From: Kocuria tytonis
Lineage (GTDB): Bacteria; Actinomycetota; Actinomycetes; Actinomycetales; Micrococcaceae
DNA: 64,000 bases
Reading direction: 5' to 3'
NCBI RefSeq assembly: GCF_003226895.2
Contig: NZ_PNJG02000001.1
Coordinates: forward strand, 1,116,001-1,180,000
Positions 26,221-34,614 of this stretch are shown here, piece after piece (the first letter of the stretch is position 1; each line of letters begins with the position of its first letter). Under the pieces are notes generated by a model. That model was not told where the DNA came from. It searched no databases and was given only the letters and a program-made list of their open reading frames with translations. The position numbers were made by a program, and so were the translations under genes.

Positions 26221-27234
26221 ATGACCACGGAGGTGCGGACGGCGCGGCAGGGGGGCGGAGCACGTCCGTGCGCGGCCGCGGAGCCCGCCCGGTTGCGCTG
26301 GACACCGTCCGGCCCCCTCCATCTCGGGCAGACGCTGCGCGTGCTCGGTCGCGGGGGCGAGGACCCCACGCTGCGGGTCCTCGGCGAGGACTGCGTCTGG
26401 CTCACCACCCGGTGCCGCGGGCTGCCCGTGAGCGCGCGGTTCTCCCGCGCACCGCTGGAGCCGGGGGCGAACCCGCTCGAGCGGGACGTGCTCGTGGCGG
26501 CCTGGGGCCCCGGAGCGCGGCAGTGGCTGCCCTCCGCCCCCCGGTGGGTGGGCGAGGCGGACACGTGGCACGAGTTCGAGTCCTCCCCCGCGTTCGAGCA
26601 GCTGCCGCACGCACTGCGGCGGGCACGGCACACGCACCCGGGCATGCGGTTGACCGCCACGGGTGCGGTGCTGGACCGCGCCGTCGTGGCGATCCTGGAG
26701 CAGCGGGTGACCGCGCTCGAGGCCGTGCGGGCCCACCGCGCCCTGCTGCGGTGGATCGCCGAGCCCGCGCCCGGCCCCGCCCCGCACGGGATGCGAGTGC
26801 CACCCACCGCGGAGCAGTGGCGGCGGGTGCCGTCCTGGCGGTGGCACCGCGCGGGCGTGGACCCGGCGCGGTCGGCGACCGTGATGCGCACGGTGCACCG
26901 GGCCCCCGCCCTCGAACGCCTCGCACTCGACCCGGATCCGGCGCGGGTCCGCGCCGCACTGCAGTCCATCGGCGGGATCGGGCCGTGGACCGCCGCGGAG
27001 ATCACGCAGTGCACCCACGGGGACCCGGACGGGGTGAGCGTCTTCGACTACCACCTGGCGGACCACGTGTGCTGGTTCTTCGACGGCGCCCCGGGCTCCG
27101 ATGAGCGCATGCTCGAGCTGCTCGAGCCGTGGCGTGGTCACCGCCAGCGCGTGGTGCGGCTCCTCATGGCCAGCGGCCACCGCAAACCCTCGTTCGGACC
27201 GCGGCTCAGCCCGCAGGACCACCGCCACCACTGA
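26221..27234 (+). CDS. AlkA-type HhH-GPD DNA-3-methyladenine glycosylase
   Basis: A 337-residue protein related to AlkA base-excision glycosylases. The C-terminal half has the helix-hairpin-helix LQSIGGIGPWTAAEITQ and downstream DPDGVSVFDYHLADHVCW, where an Asp serves catalysis in HhH-GPD enzymes. The N-terminal 120 residues resemble the AlkA N-domain weakly. It probably removes alkylated purines from DNA. It begins at ATG 26221; no strong ribosome-binding site is seen. The C-terminus is His/Arg-rich. Confidence 0.85.
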   Translation: MTTEVRTARQGGGARPCAAAEPARLRWTPSGPLHLGQTLRVLGRGGEDPTLRVLGEDCVWLTTRCRGLPVSARFSRAPLEPGANPLERDVLVAAWGPGARQWLPSAPRWVGEADTWHEFESSPAFEQLPHALRRARHTHPGMRLTATGAVLDRAVVAILEQRVTALEAVRAHRALLRWIAEPAPGPAPHGMRVPPTAEQWRRVPSWRWHRAGVDPARSATVMRTVHRAPALERLALDPDPARVRAALQSIGGIGPWTAAEITQCTHGDPDGVSVFDYHLADHVCWFFDGAPGSDERMLELLEPWRGHRQRVVRLLMASGHRKPSFGPRLSPQDHRHH

Positions 27235-27326
27235 CCGGCCGGCAACCGCCTCCGCGCGCCACCCCGCGGGCTGAGGTTTGGCTGCCCTGCCTGGAAGACC
27301 GGAGGATTCCGGCGCACACTACTCCC

Positions 27327-28040
27327 ATGTCACAGCACACCATGGCAGAACCCCATGCCCAGAAGTCGGGGGACAAACTCAACAAGCTGCGCGCCGGGGT
27401 TCTCGGCGCGAACGACGGCATCGTGTCCGTGGCCGCCACCGTGGTGGGCGTGGCCGGCGCCACCGTCTCGACCGGGCCCATCCTCGTGGCCGGATCCGCG
27501 GCCGTGATCGGCGGCGCGCTCTCCATGGCCCTGGGCGAGTACGTCTCCGTGTCCAGCCAGAAGGACTCGGAGGAGGCGCTCATCGAGAAGGAGAAGCGGG
27601 AACTCGAGGAGATGCCGGAGGCCGAGCTCGAGGAGCTCGCCGGCCTCTACCGCGAGCGCGGACTGAGCGAGGAGACCGCCCGCCAGGTGGCGATCGAGCT
27701 GTCCGAGAAGGACGTGCTGCGAGCCCACCTGGACGCGGAACTGGGCATCGACCCGGACGACATCGCCAGCCCGTGGGCGGCCGCCATCTCCTCCGCCCTG
27801 GCGTTCTTCGTGGGTTCGCTGCTGCCCATGCTGGCCATCCTCCTCCCGCCGCCGGAGTGGCGGATCCCCATCACGTTCGCGGCCGTGCTCGTGGCGCTCG
27901 CGCTCACCGGCACGCTGGGCGCACGGCTCGGGAAGACCCCGTACGTGGCCCGGGCGGCCATCCGCGTGGTGGTGGGCGGCGCGATCGCCCTGGCCGCCAC
28001 GTTCCTCATCGGGTCCCTGCTGGGGGTCTCCGCGGCCTAG
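27327..28040 (+). CDS. VIT1/CCC1-family iron/manganese transporter
   Basis: A 237-residue membrane protein of the vacuolar-iron-transporter family. The diagnostic GANDGIVSVAATVVGVAGA lies in the first helix and GGALSMALGEYVSVSSQKDSEEALIEKEKREL links helix 2 to a Glu-rich cytoplasmic domain that binds metal in relatives. Two more helix pairs follow. It probably exports or sequesters ferrous iron or manganese. The ATG at 27327 is used; a second ATG at 27342 is equally lacking a good ribosome-binding site. Confidence 0.9.
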   Translation: MSQHTMAEPHAQKSGDKLNKLRAGVLGANDGIVSVAATVVGVAGATVSTGPILVAGSAAVIGGALSMALGEYVSVSSQKDSEEALIEKEKRELEEMPEAELEELAGLYRERGLSEETARQVAIELSEKDVLRAHLDAELGIDPDDIASPWAAAISSALAFFVGSLLPMLAILLPPPEWRIPITFAAVLVALALTGTLGARLGKTPYVARAAIRVVVGGAIALAATFLIGSLLGVSAA

Positions 28041-28128
28041 CGGACGAACCCCGCCCGCGCGGGACGGTTCATGCGGAGCGCCCGCTCCCCGTGCCGGACC
28101 GGGTGCCGGGCGGCCCGGGAGTCCGGGG

Positions 28129-28174
28129 ACGCCACGAGGGCGGCTCCCCGTCGGGGGAACCGCCCTCGTGGCGT
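28129..28174. terminator. Bidirectional 15-bp hairpin terminator
   Basis: Arms 28129-28143 and 28160-28174 are perfectly complementary, with a further CCCC/GGGG pairing inside the loop. It lies between the convergent VIT1-like and thioredoxin genes. Confidence 0.8.
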
Positions 28175-28232
28175 TCTGCGTCGTGCTGCCCCGGCGCGGG
28201 GCCCGGAGCACGGCTCAGGAGCCGTGCGCGCC

Positions 28233-28634
28233 TCAGTTCTCGGGGGCCTCCGGCGCGGCGGCGGACTCGGCCTGCTGGGCCTGCTTCTCCACCTCGGCGC
28301 GGACCTCGTCCATGTCCAGGTTCTTGACGGCGTCGATGACCTGCTCCAGCGATGCCGCGGGCAGGGCGCCCGGCTGCGAGAACACCATGATGCCCTCGCG
28401 GAACGCCATGAGCGTGGGGATGGAGGAGATCTGGGCGGCGGCGGCCAGGCCCTGCTCGGCCTCGGTGTCCACCTTGCCGAACACGATCTCCGGGTTGTTC
28501 TCCGAAGCGGCCTCGTAGGTGGGTGCGAACTGCTTGCACGGTCCGCACCATTCCGCCCACCAGTCCAGCAACACGATCTCGTTGTCGGAAATGGTCTGAC
28601 CCAGGGTGTCCTGGGTGATGTCAACAGTAGCCAT
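28233..28634 (-). CDS. trxA: Thioredoxin
   Basis: A 133-residue thioredoxin with the active site WAEWCGPCKQFAP and the cis-proline in SSIPTLMAF. It reduces protein disulfides in the cytoplasm. The C-terminus carries about 25 extra residues rich in Glu and Ala. The ATG at 28634 is preferred over a GTG three codons earlier, because TAGGGT lies seven bases before the ATG and would make a leaderless message. Confidence 0.93.
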   Translation of the reverse strand: MATVDITQDTLGQTISDNEIVLLDWWAEWCGPCKQFAPTYEAASENNPEIVFGKVDTEAEQGLAAAAQISSIPTLMAFREGIMVFSQPGALPAASLEQVIDAVKNLDMDEVRAEVEKQAQQAESAAAPEAPEN

Positions 28635-28641
28635 GACACCC

Positions 28642-28647
28642 ACCCTA
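28642..28647 (-). promoter_or_regulatory. -10 element of trxA (leaderless)
   Basis: TAGGGT on the minus strand ends seven bases before the ATG. Confidence 0.4.
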
Positions 28648-28732
28648 GGGGTCCGGTTCCCGTGCTCTCCAGATCGTTCACTGCGGGCTCAAGGAACGCC
28701 CTGCGGGTGGACAGGGCCCGCCGGCGGGCACG

Positions 28733-28772
28733 AAAAAAGGGATTCCCCGGACCGTGTGGTCCGAGGAATCCC
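28733..28772 (-). terminator. Intrinsic terminator after tRNA-Tyr
   Basis: GGGATTCC pairs with GGAATCCC, with an inner CGGACC/GGTCCG pairing, followed by TTTTTT on the minus strand. This is a textbook rho-independent terminator 28 bases past the tRNA. Confidence 0.9.
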
Positions 28773-28800
28773 TGGATCGATGTGCGGCACATCATCTCGG

Positions 28801-28882
28801 TGGCAGGTGAGGGATTCGAACCCCCGTAGGCATTGCCAGCTGATTTACAGTCAGCCCCCTTTGGCCGCTCGGGTAACCTGCC
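28801..28882 (-). tRNA. tRNA-Tyr (GTA anticodon)
   Basis: An 82-base class II tRNA with acceptor GGCAGGT/ACCTGCC, anticodon stem-loop CTGACTGTAAATCAG with GTA, a long variable arm (CTGGCAATGCCTAC region), and T arm GGGGGTTCGAATCCC. Confidence 0.96.
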
Positions 28883-29094
28883 GAGACGCCCTGCCCACGC
28901 AGGAGTCCTGCGCGGCGAAGCACCTCAACAGTACACGGTGGGCCACGGGGCCCCAAAATCGCCGAGGACGCGGCCCGAACGGTTGACCGCAACTGATCAG
29001 TCGCCTGATCATGGAGCCGCAGAGCATTCACATCCGGGGACCCGGTCTCCCGCCACGGGATGGCCGAGCACCCCGCAGCCAGGAGGCGAACACC

Positions 29095-29976
29095 ATGCAG
29101 AACACCACACCGACAACCCGCGCCATCGTCCTCGGGGGCGGGGGAACGGCAGGCATCGCGTGGGAGAGCGGTCTCCTCGCGGGGCTCCTCGAGTCCGGGG
29201 CGGATCTCGGCGCCGCGGATCTCGTGGTGGGCACGTCCGCCGGGTCCTCGGTTGCGGTGCGGCTGCGCGCCGGCGCCATCAGCACGGAGTCCCTGCAGGC
29301 GGAGCTCGCCCAGGACGACGACGCCGAGCGGCCCGCCTCAGCATCGGCCGCCCCGCCGTTCGACCCGGAGCAGTTCATGCAGATGATGGGGGCGGCCGCG
29401 CAGGGCGCCACGGACCCGCAGAACGGGCGCGCACGGATCGGGGCGCAGGCGGCGGCGTCGACCCCTGCCATGAGCGAGGAGGCGTGGCTCGCGCGCATCG
29501 GCCACCCGCTGCCGCAGGAGTGGCCGGAGGGAAAGCTGGCACTGACCGCCGTGGACACTGCGGACGGCGAGTTCACGGTCTTCGACGCCGAGAGCGGCGT
29601 GCCCCTGGTGAAGGCCGTGGCAGCGAGCTGCACGGTTCCCATGGTGTTCCCCCTGGTGCACATCGACGGCCACGCCTACATGGACGGCGGCATGCGCTCC
29701 GCGACCAACGCGGACCTCGCCGCCGGGTACGACAAGGTGCTCGTGGTCTCGTGCAACCCGGAGCCGCCCACGAGTCCCTTCGGGCCCACCCTGGACCAGT
29801 CGCTGCGCATGATCGAGGAGACCGGCAGCGCACTGCACGTCACCGCGGACGAGGCCAGCCACGCGGCGTTCGGCACGAACCCCCTGGATCCGGCGAGTCG
29901 GATACCCTCGTTCGAGGCCGGTCTCGCGCAGGGACGCCAGCTCGCGGACCGGGTCAGGCAGTTCTGGAACGCGTGA
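29095..29976 (+). CDS. Patatin-like phospholipase family protein
   Basis: A 293-residue protein with a complete patatin catalytic set: the oxyanion loop VLGGGGTAGIAWE at residues 13-25, the nucleophile serine in VVGTSAGSSVAV (GxSxG), and the catalytic Asp in YMDGGMRSATNADLA. It is likely a cytoplasmic acyl hydrolase. The middle (about 70-130) is Ala/Gln-rich. AGGAGG lies nine bases before the ATG at 29095. The upstream gap holds two CTGATCA copies of unknown meaning. Confidence 0.9.
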   Translation: MQNTTPTTRAIVLGGGGTAGIAWESGLLAGLLESGADLGAADLVVGTSAGSSVAVRLRAGAISTESLQAELAQDDDAERPASASAAPPFDPEQFMQMMGAAAQGATDPQNGRARIGAQAAASTPAMSEEAWLARIGHPLPQEWPEGKLALTAVDTADGEFTVFDAESGVPLVKAVAASCTVPMVFPLVHIDGHAYMDGGMRSATNADLAAGYDKVLVVSCNPEPPTSPFGPTLDQSLRMIEETGSALHVTADEASHAAFGTNPLDPASRIPSFEAGLAQGRQLADRVRQFWNA

Positions 29977-30023
29977 GCGCACCGCGTTCCCCGGTTCGCA
30001 CCCGAGCAGTCGAGGAGTAGACA

Positions 30024-30515
30024 GTGGCATCGGAATCATCGTTCGACGTGGTCAGCAAGGTGGACAAGCAGGAAGTGGCGAACGCCCTGAACCAGGCGCA
30101 GAAGGAAGTGGCCCAGCGCTACGACTTCCGCGGCGTGGGCGCGGACATCGACTTCTCCGGGGAGAAGATCCTGATCAAGGCCAACTCCGAGGAGCGCGCC
30201 CTGGCCGTGCTGGACGTGTTCCAGTCCAAGCTGGTCAAGCGCGGCATCTCGCTGAAGTCGCTGGACGCCGGTGACCCGTACGCCTCCGGCAAGGAGTACC
30301 GCATCGAGTCCGCCGTCAAGGAGGGCATCGCCCAGGACCAGGCCAAGAAGATCACCAAGCTGATCCGGGACGAGGGTCCCAAGGGTGTCAAGGCCACCAT
30401 CCAGGGGGACGAGCTGCGCGTCTCCTCCAAGTCCCGGGACGACCTGCAGGACGTGATCGCCCTGCTCAAGGGCGCGGACCTGGAGGTCGACCTGCAGTTC
30501 ATGAACTACCGCTGA
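30024..30515 (+). CDS. YajQ family nucleotide-binding protein
   Basis: A 163-residue YajQ protein (usual length about 160) that starts [27 protein letters not shown] and contains QRYDFRG and [29 protein letters not shown]. Family members bind nucleotides or cyclic di-GMP in some bacteria; the role here is unknown. The GTG at 30024 has a GAGGAG site. A strong terminator follows. Confidence 0.95.
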   Translation: MASESSFDVVSKVDKQEVANALNQAQKEVAQRYDFRGVGADIDFSGEKILIKANSEERALAVLDVFQSKLVKRGISLKSLDAGDPYASGKEYRIESAVKEGIAQDQAKKITKLIRDEGPKGVKATIQGDELRVSSKSRDDLQDVIALLKGADLEVDLQFMNYR

Positions 30516-30525
30516 GCGGACGCGG

Positions 30526-30559
30526 AAGGGCCGGGACGGAAGCCACCGTCCCGGCCCTT
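30526..30559 (+). terminator. Terminator of the yajQ gene
   Basis: A perfect 14-bp stem (30526-30539 with 30546-30559) and a 6-base loop, 10 bases past the stop. Confidence 0.8.
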
Positions 30560-30667
30560 CTGCCGTTCCTGCCCGCAGGACGACCCGTCAGCGGTGTTCA
30601 CGGGCTCCTCCTTCTGCCCTTCTGCCGTCCGTGCCCGCCGGATGACGCCGCCCGCTGCCCCGGGTGG

Positions 30668-31567
30668 TCAGCGGCCGTCCGCGCGGCCGCCGCGCGCCAT
30701 GGCCTCCAACCGGGCGATCCGCTCCCCGGTGGCGGGGTGGGTGCGGAAGAGCCCGGTGACCGCTCCCCCGCGGAACGGGTTGGCGATCATCAGGTGCGAG
30801 GTGTTAACCAGTCGCTGGTCCTCGGGGTCCATGGGGCGCTGGGCCGCACCGCCCTCGATCTTGCGCAGCGCGGAGGCCAGCGCCAACGGGTCCCCGGTGA
30901 GCCGGGAGCCGTCCTCGTCCGCGTCGAACTCGCGGGTCCGGGAGATCGCCAGCTGGATGACCGTGGCCGCCAGGGGTGCCAGCAGCGCCATGAGCAGACC
31001 CACCAGGGCGTTGCCGCCGCGGTTGTCGTCACCGCGGCCCCCGCCGAAGATCGCCGCGAACTGCAGCATCTGGGCGGCGGAGGTGATGATTCCCGCCACC
31101 GCGGCCGCCACCGACGAGGTCAGGATGTCCCGGTTGTAGACGTGCATGAGCTCGTGGCCCAGCACACCGCGCAGCTCGCGCTCGTCCAGCAGCTGCAGGA
31201 TGCCCTCCGTGCAGCACACCGCGGCGTGCTCCGGGTTGCGCCCGGTGGCGAAGGCATTGGGACTCATGGTGGGGGCGATGAACAACCGGGGCATGGGCTG
31301 CCCGGCCGCCCGGGACAGGTCGCCCACGATCCGGTGCATGGCCGGGGCCTGCTGCGGCGTCACCGGGACCGCGCGCATGGAGCGGATGGCGAGCTTGTCC
31401 GAGTTCCAGTAGCTGTACGCCGTGCCGAACAGCCCGAGCGCCGCGAACAGCACGATGAAGAACGAGCTGCGCGTGGTGCCCGCGATGACCCAGCCGATGC
31501 CCAGCAGGACCGCCCACATCCCGCCCAGGAGCAGGACCGTCTTCAAGCCGTTGTGGTGCCGGTGCAT
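30668..31567 (-). CDS. htpX: Membrane zinc metalloprotease HtpX
   Basis: A 299-residue M48 protease that helps clear misfolded membrane proteins. Two N-terminal membrane segments (TVLLLGGMWAVLLGIGWVI and FFIVLFAALGLFGTAY) precede the catalytic HELMH zinc motif in GVLGHELMHVYNRD. The third zinc ligand lies in REFDADEDGSRLTGD. Two more hydrophobic segments lie between. The ATG at 31567 has GGAGGAG upstream. Confidence 0.94.
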   Translation of the reverse strand: MHRHHNGLKTVLLLGGMWAVLLGIGWVIAGTTRSSFFIVLFAALGLFGTAYSYWNSDKLAIRSMRAVPVTPQQAPAMHRIVGDLSRAAGQPMPRLFIAPTMSPNAFATGRNPEHAAVCCTEGILQLLDERELRGVLGHELMHVYNRDILTSSVAAAVAGIITSAAQMLQFAAIFGGGRGDDNRGGNALVGLLMALLAPLAATVIQLAISRTREFDADEDGSRLTGDPLALASALRKIEGGAAQRPMDPEDQRLVNTSHLMIANPFRGGAVTGLFRTHPATGERIARLEAMARGGRADGR

Positions 31568-31713
31568 TCAGTGTTCTCCTCCGTGTGGCTGTACAAGCTG
31601 TCTTCGTGCCCAGTCGTCGTGCGGGAGGGCCGCGACGACCCTCCCGGGTGGCCCTTCGTGGCCGGCCCCATGCCCGTGGACGCGCACCCGGCAGGTGTCC
31701 CGTGCGGGGCGGG

Positions 31714-33453
31714 TCACCCGGGGAAACACACATCGATTAAGCCCGGGATGAATTCCTCACATGAAACCTTCGGGGGAACGGGTTCGCTCGGAACTGGAAC
31801 GGGCGGGACGTTCTCGGACGGTGGGGGCACCGGAGTCTTGGACTCCCCGGGCGCCGGATTGGGCAGCAGAGTGCTCGTGCTGGGCGTGGGCGTCGGATGG
31901 ACGGGTGCGGACGTCGGCACCGTTGGTGTGGCTATCGGCGAGGTGGGCGGGATGGTCGGCTGGACGGGTGCGGATCCCGGCGCGGTGTACCACGGCACGG
32001 GGGCCGGTAGTCCCGGGTCCTCGGGGCGCGGCACCGCCGCACCCGCTGCGGGGCCTCTCGACGCACCGGAGCTCGGCACGGCAGCGGCGTCCCCGCCCCC
32101 ACGGTCCGCGGACGGCACGGGGTCGTTCGGAGCGGTTCCGTGATCCGCGGCACCACCCCCCTCCACCGCAGCGCCGTCCCCCTCCACCGCGGCACTCGGC
32201 TGCTCGCCCGGGCCCGCCGGGGCGGCGGGTTCCGGGACGCGCGCGCCGTCGCTCTTCGCGGCCCCGCGCGTCGGTGCGGCACCGCGACTCGGCGTGGCGC
32301 CGGCGGCGTCGTCGTCGGGGGACGGCTGGGTGGTGTGCTGCCCGGCCGAGAGGGTGTCCGCCTGGGAGTTGAGCACGCTCGTGAGGCCCACGGTGGAGAC
32401 CGCGAGCACGAGCACGGCCCCGGCGGCCACGGACAGTCCCGTGGCGGAGCCGGTGAGGACACCCGCCGCCGACGAGAGGGATCCTCCCCCTCCCGCGGAC
32501 GTCCCACCACCGGCGGACGCCGTTCCGCCCGACGCATCCGCGCCGTGGGCGGCCGGGGCGGTGGCGCCGAGCTGCGCGCCCGCCGCCGCGGTGCCCGCCC
32601 CCACCAGGGGCAGACCCGCGAGGGCCTCGGCCAGGCGACCGCCCGCGCCGCCCCACAGGGGCAGTGCCGCGAGGACGGGCAGGATCCAGCCGCGCAGCCC
32701 GAGACCGAGCTCCTGCAGCTGCAGGTACTCGGCGGTGCAGCGGCAGCACCGGTCCAGGTGCTCCTGGACCACCTTGGTGCGTGACGGCGTCAGGGAGCCG
32801 CGGGCGAACGCCCCGAGCTGGGACGAGTACTCGTGGCAGTCCTCCAGGGCCTGCGCGGAGACGTGCTCCTGCATGTAGGCCGCGCGCAGCCCCTCCCGCG
32901 CGCGCTTGCCCAGGGCCGAGACGGCGTTGGGGCGGACCCCCACCACGGACGCCACCTGGCGGGGTCTGCGCCCCTCGACCTCGAGGTACCACAGGACCTC
33001 CTGCCAGCGCTCGGGCAGGGACGCGAAGGCGCGGGCGACCACGGCGGAGTCCACCTGGCGCACCACGACGTCGTCGAAGAACTCCACGCGGTCCAGCGGG
33101 CCGTCCGGCTGCGGGGCCTCCGGGCGGGTGCGGGTGAGGTCGTTGGCGCGGTCCGCGGCCAGTCGGGACACGGCCGTGACCAGGTAGGCCCGCAGGAACT
33201 CGCGCGGTCCCCGGCCCTCCCGGAGCAGCCCGAGCACCCGGGTGAACGCCTCGGAGACCAGGTCCTGCGCATCGGCCTCGTTGCGGGAGTGCATGCGTGC
33301 CACGGCGAGCGCTGCCCCGCGGTGCCGCTCGAACAGTTCCCCGAACGCCGCGGAGTCCCCCGCGCGCACGGCGGTGAGCAGCTGCGCGTCGCTCGCGGGC
33401 TGCTCGTCGTGATCCGGGGTGCCTCCGGGGCGTGGTCCTGCTCTGTGTGACAT
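31714..33453 (-). CDS. ECF sigma factor fused to zinc-finger anti-sigma, membrane span and Pro-rich exterior
   Basis: A 579-residue protein. Residues about 20-95 are sigma region 2 (LLTAVRAGDSAAFGELFERH, DAQDLVSEAFTRVL) and about 145-205 are region 4 (LPERWQEVLWYLEVEGRRPRQVASVVGVRPNAV). Then CHEYSSQLGAF and HLDRCCRC form an HxxxCxxC zinc-binding anti-sigma-like element. A hydrophobic segment (LSVAAGAVLVLAVSTVGLTSVL) at about residue 340 is followed by a long Ala/Gly then Pro/Thr/Ser-rich tail, ending in CEEFIPGLIDVCFPG with two cysteines. The sigma part would be cytoplasmic and the tail outside. ATG 33453 or GTG 33468 could start it. Function is not known. Confidence 0.85.
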   Translation of the reverse strand: MSHRAGPRPGGTPDHDEQPASDAQLLTAVRAGDSAAFGELFERHRGAALAVARMHSRNEADAQDLVSEAFTRVLGLLREGRGPREFLRAYLVTAVSRLAADRANDLTRTRPEAPQPDGPLDRVEFFDDVVVRQVDSAVVARAFASLPERWQEVLWYLEVEGRRPRQVASVVGVRPNAVSALGKRAREGLRAAYMQEHVSAQALEDCHEYSSQLGAFARGSLTPSRTKVVQEHLDRCCRCTAEYLQLQELGLGLRGWILPVLAALPLWGGAGGRLAEALAGLPLVGAGTAAAGAQLGATAPAAHGADASGGTASAGGGTSAGGGGSLSSAAGVLTGSATGLSVAAGAVLVLAVSTVGLTSVLNSQADTLSAGQHTTQPSPDDDAAGATPSRGAAPTRGAAKSDGARVPEPAAPAGPGEQPSAAVEGDGAAVEGGGAADHGTAPNDPVPSADRGGGDAAAVPSSGASRGPAAGAAVPRPEDPGLPAPVPWYTAPGSAPVQPTIPPTSPIATPTVPTSAPVHPTPTPSTSTLLPNPAPGESKTPVPPPSENVPPVPVPSEPVPPKVSCEEFIPGLIDVCFPG

Positions 33454-34044
33454 GGCGCTCTCTGACACGTGGATGGGTGAACCGTTGCTCCATTGTGTCA
33501 GCCCCCGCTGGGAAGCGGCAGGCCGCGGCGCCGGATGACGGGGGAGGACACAGGGACGGGAAGCCGGTCGGGGGCGAGATCGGCCCCCCGCCGATCCCGC
33601 CCCCGTCTCCTAGTACCGTTCTCTCTCCCCCGCGCCGGGCAGCCCGCCCGGCAGAGAGACGCTCTCGCCCACCGTGCGCCACGTGATGCGTCCCCGTACT
33701 GACCGTGGCACCGGCTCGTCGGCCCCAGAGCGATCGGGCCGTCCGGAATCTTGTGCAGCCCGCACGCGATTCACTGTGTAGACGCGCGGGATGACGGATC
33801 GTGACGCGGAATCCGAAAACTTTTTTTCAGCACCGGTGCCACGACGCCGCCGCCACTCCTCCCCGGGGTCACTCCCCACTCCTTCCGACCCCTGGTGGGC
33901 GGCACCGGGGCGAGGGACGTGGAACGCCTCCCGGAGCGTCGGCGGACGGGTGGAAGTGGTGCAGCTGCCGACTCCGGGGCGCCGCCCGCGTGGGGCGCCC
34001 GTACCGGCACGAAGCCCGGAATCACGCGCCGGAACACGGGTTAG
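33454..34044. other. Long intergenic region between sigma gene and fur
   Basis: About 590 bases with no credible gene on either strand. It includes a GC hairpin at about 33634-33652, and at 33821-33827 a run of seven T, rare in this genome, preceded by a weak 5-bp hairpin (CGGAT/ATCCG). It presumably holds the sigma-gene promoter. Confidence 0.5.
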
Positions 34045-34093
34045 GTCGCACTAACTGTTATGAATTGCTCAGAATAAGGCTAGTCTCAAGGGC
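34045..34093 (+). promoter_or_regulatory. fur promoter and candidate Fur operator
   Basis: An AT-rich patch before fur contains ACTAACTGTTATGAATTGCT and a -10 TAGTCT at 34081-34086, seven bases before the ATG. The mRNA would be leaderless, as known for furA of other actinobacteria. The AT-rich patch is the likely site of autoregulation. Confidence 0.5.
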
Positions 34094-34570
34094 ATGGAGA
34101 CCACCGCCGAGACCGCCACCCGTCCCCGACAGGACGAGTGGACCTCGCACCTGCGCTCCCACGGGCGCAGGGTCACCAAGCAGCGTCTCGCGGTGCTGGA
34201 TGCCGTGGACGCCGTGCCGCACGCCACGGCGGAGGACACCGTGCGGCAGGTCCGCTCGGTCCTGCCGAACATGTCCGTGCAGTCCGTCTACGTGGTCCTC
34301 GCGGACCTCGCGACCATCGGCATGGTGTCCAAGTTCGAACCGCCCGGATCCCCGGCGCGGTACGAGATCCGCACCGGGGACAACCACCACCACGCGTACT
34401 GCACCCGCTGCGGCCTCATCCAGGACGTGCCGTGCGCGGTGGGACACGCACCGTGTCTCACCCCCTCGCAGGACCACGGCTTCACGCTGCTGTCCGCCGA
34501 GGTGGTGTACAGGGGCATCTGCCCGCAGTGTCAGCACGACATCGCGGCGGACACCCTTGTGGCTCAGTAA
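34094..34570 (+). CDS. Fur-family transcriptional regulator (FurA/CatR-like)
   Basis: A 158-residue Fur protein. The winged helix ([56 protein letters not shown]) precedes the metal-sensing part with [11 protein letters not shown], in which His and Cys ligands cluster, and a second CPQC pair. In actinobacteria FurA/CatR represses the adjacent catalase and senses peroxide or iron. It lies 44 bases before the catalase gene on the same strand. No Shine-Dalgarno is seen; see promoter entry. Confidence 0.92.
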   Translation: METTAETATRPRQDEWTSHLRSHGRRVTKQRLAVLDAVDAVPHATAEDTVRQVRSVLPNMSVQSVYVVLADLATIGMVSKFEPPGSPARYEIRTGDNHHHAYCTRCGLIQDVPCAVGHAPCLTPSQDHGFTLLSAEVVYRGICPQCQHDIAADTLVAQ

Positions 34571-34614
34571 TTCCACTTCTTTCGTCGGATCCCATCCATC
34601 ACCCAGGAGGAACC

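Noticed and set aside
33771-34037. 88-residue minus-strand frame in the sigma-fur gap
   Set aside because: No ribosome-binding site, no conserved features, and low-complexity Arg/Pro content.
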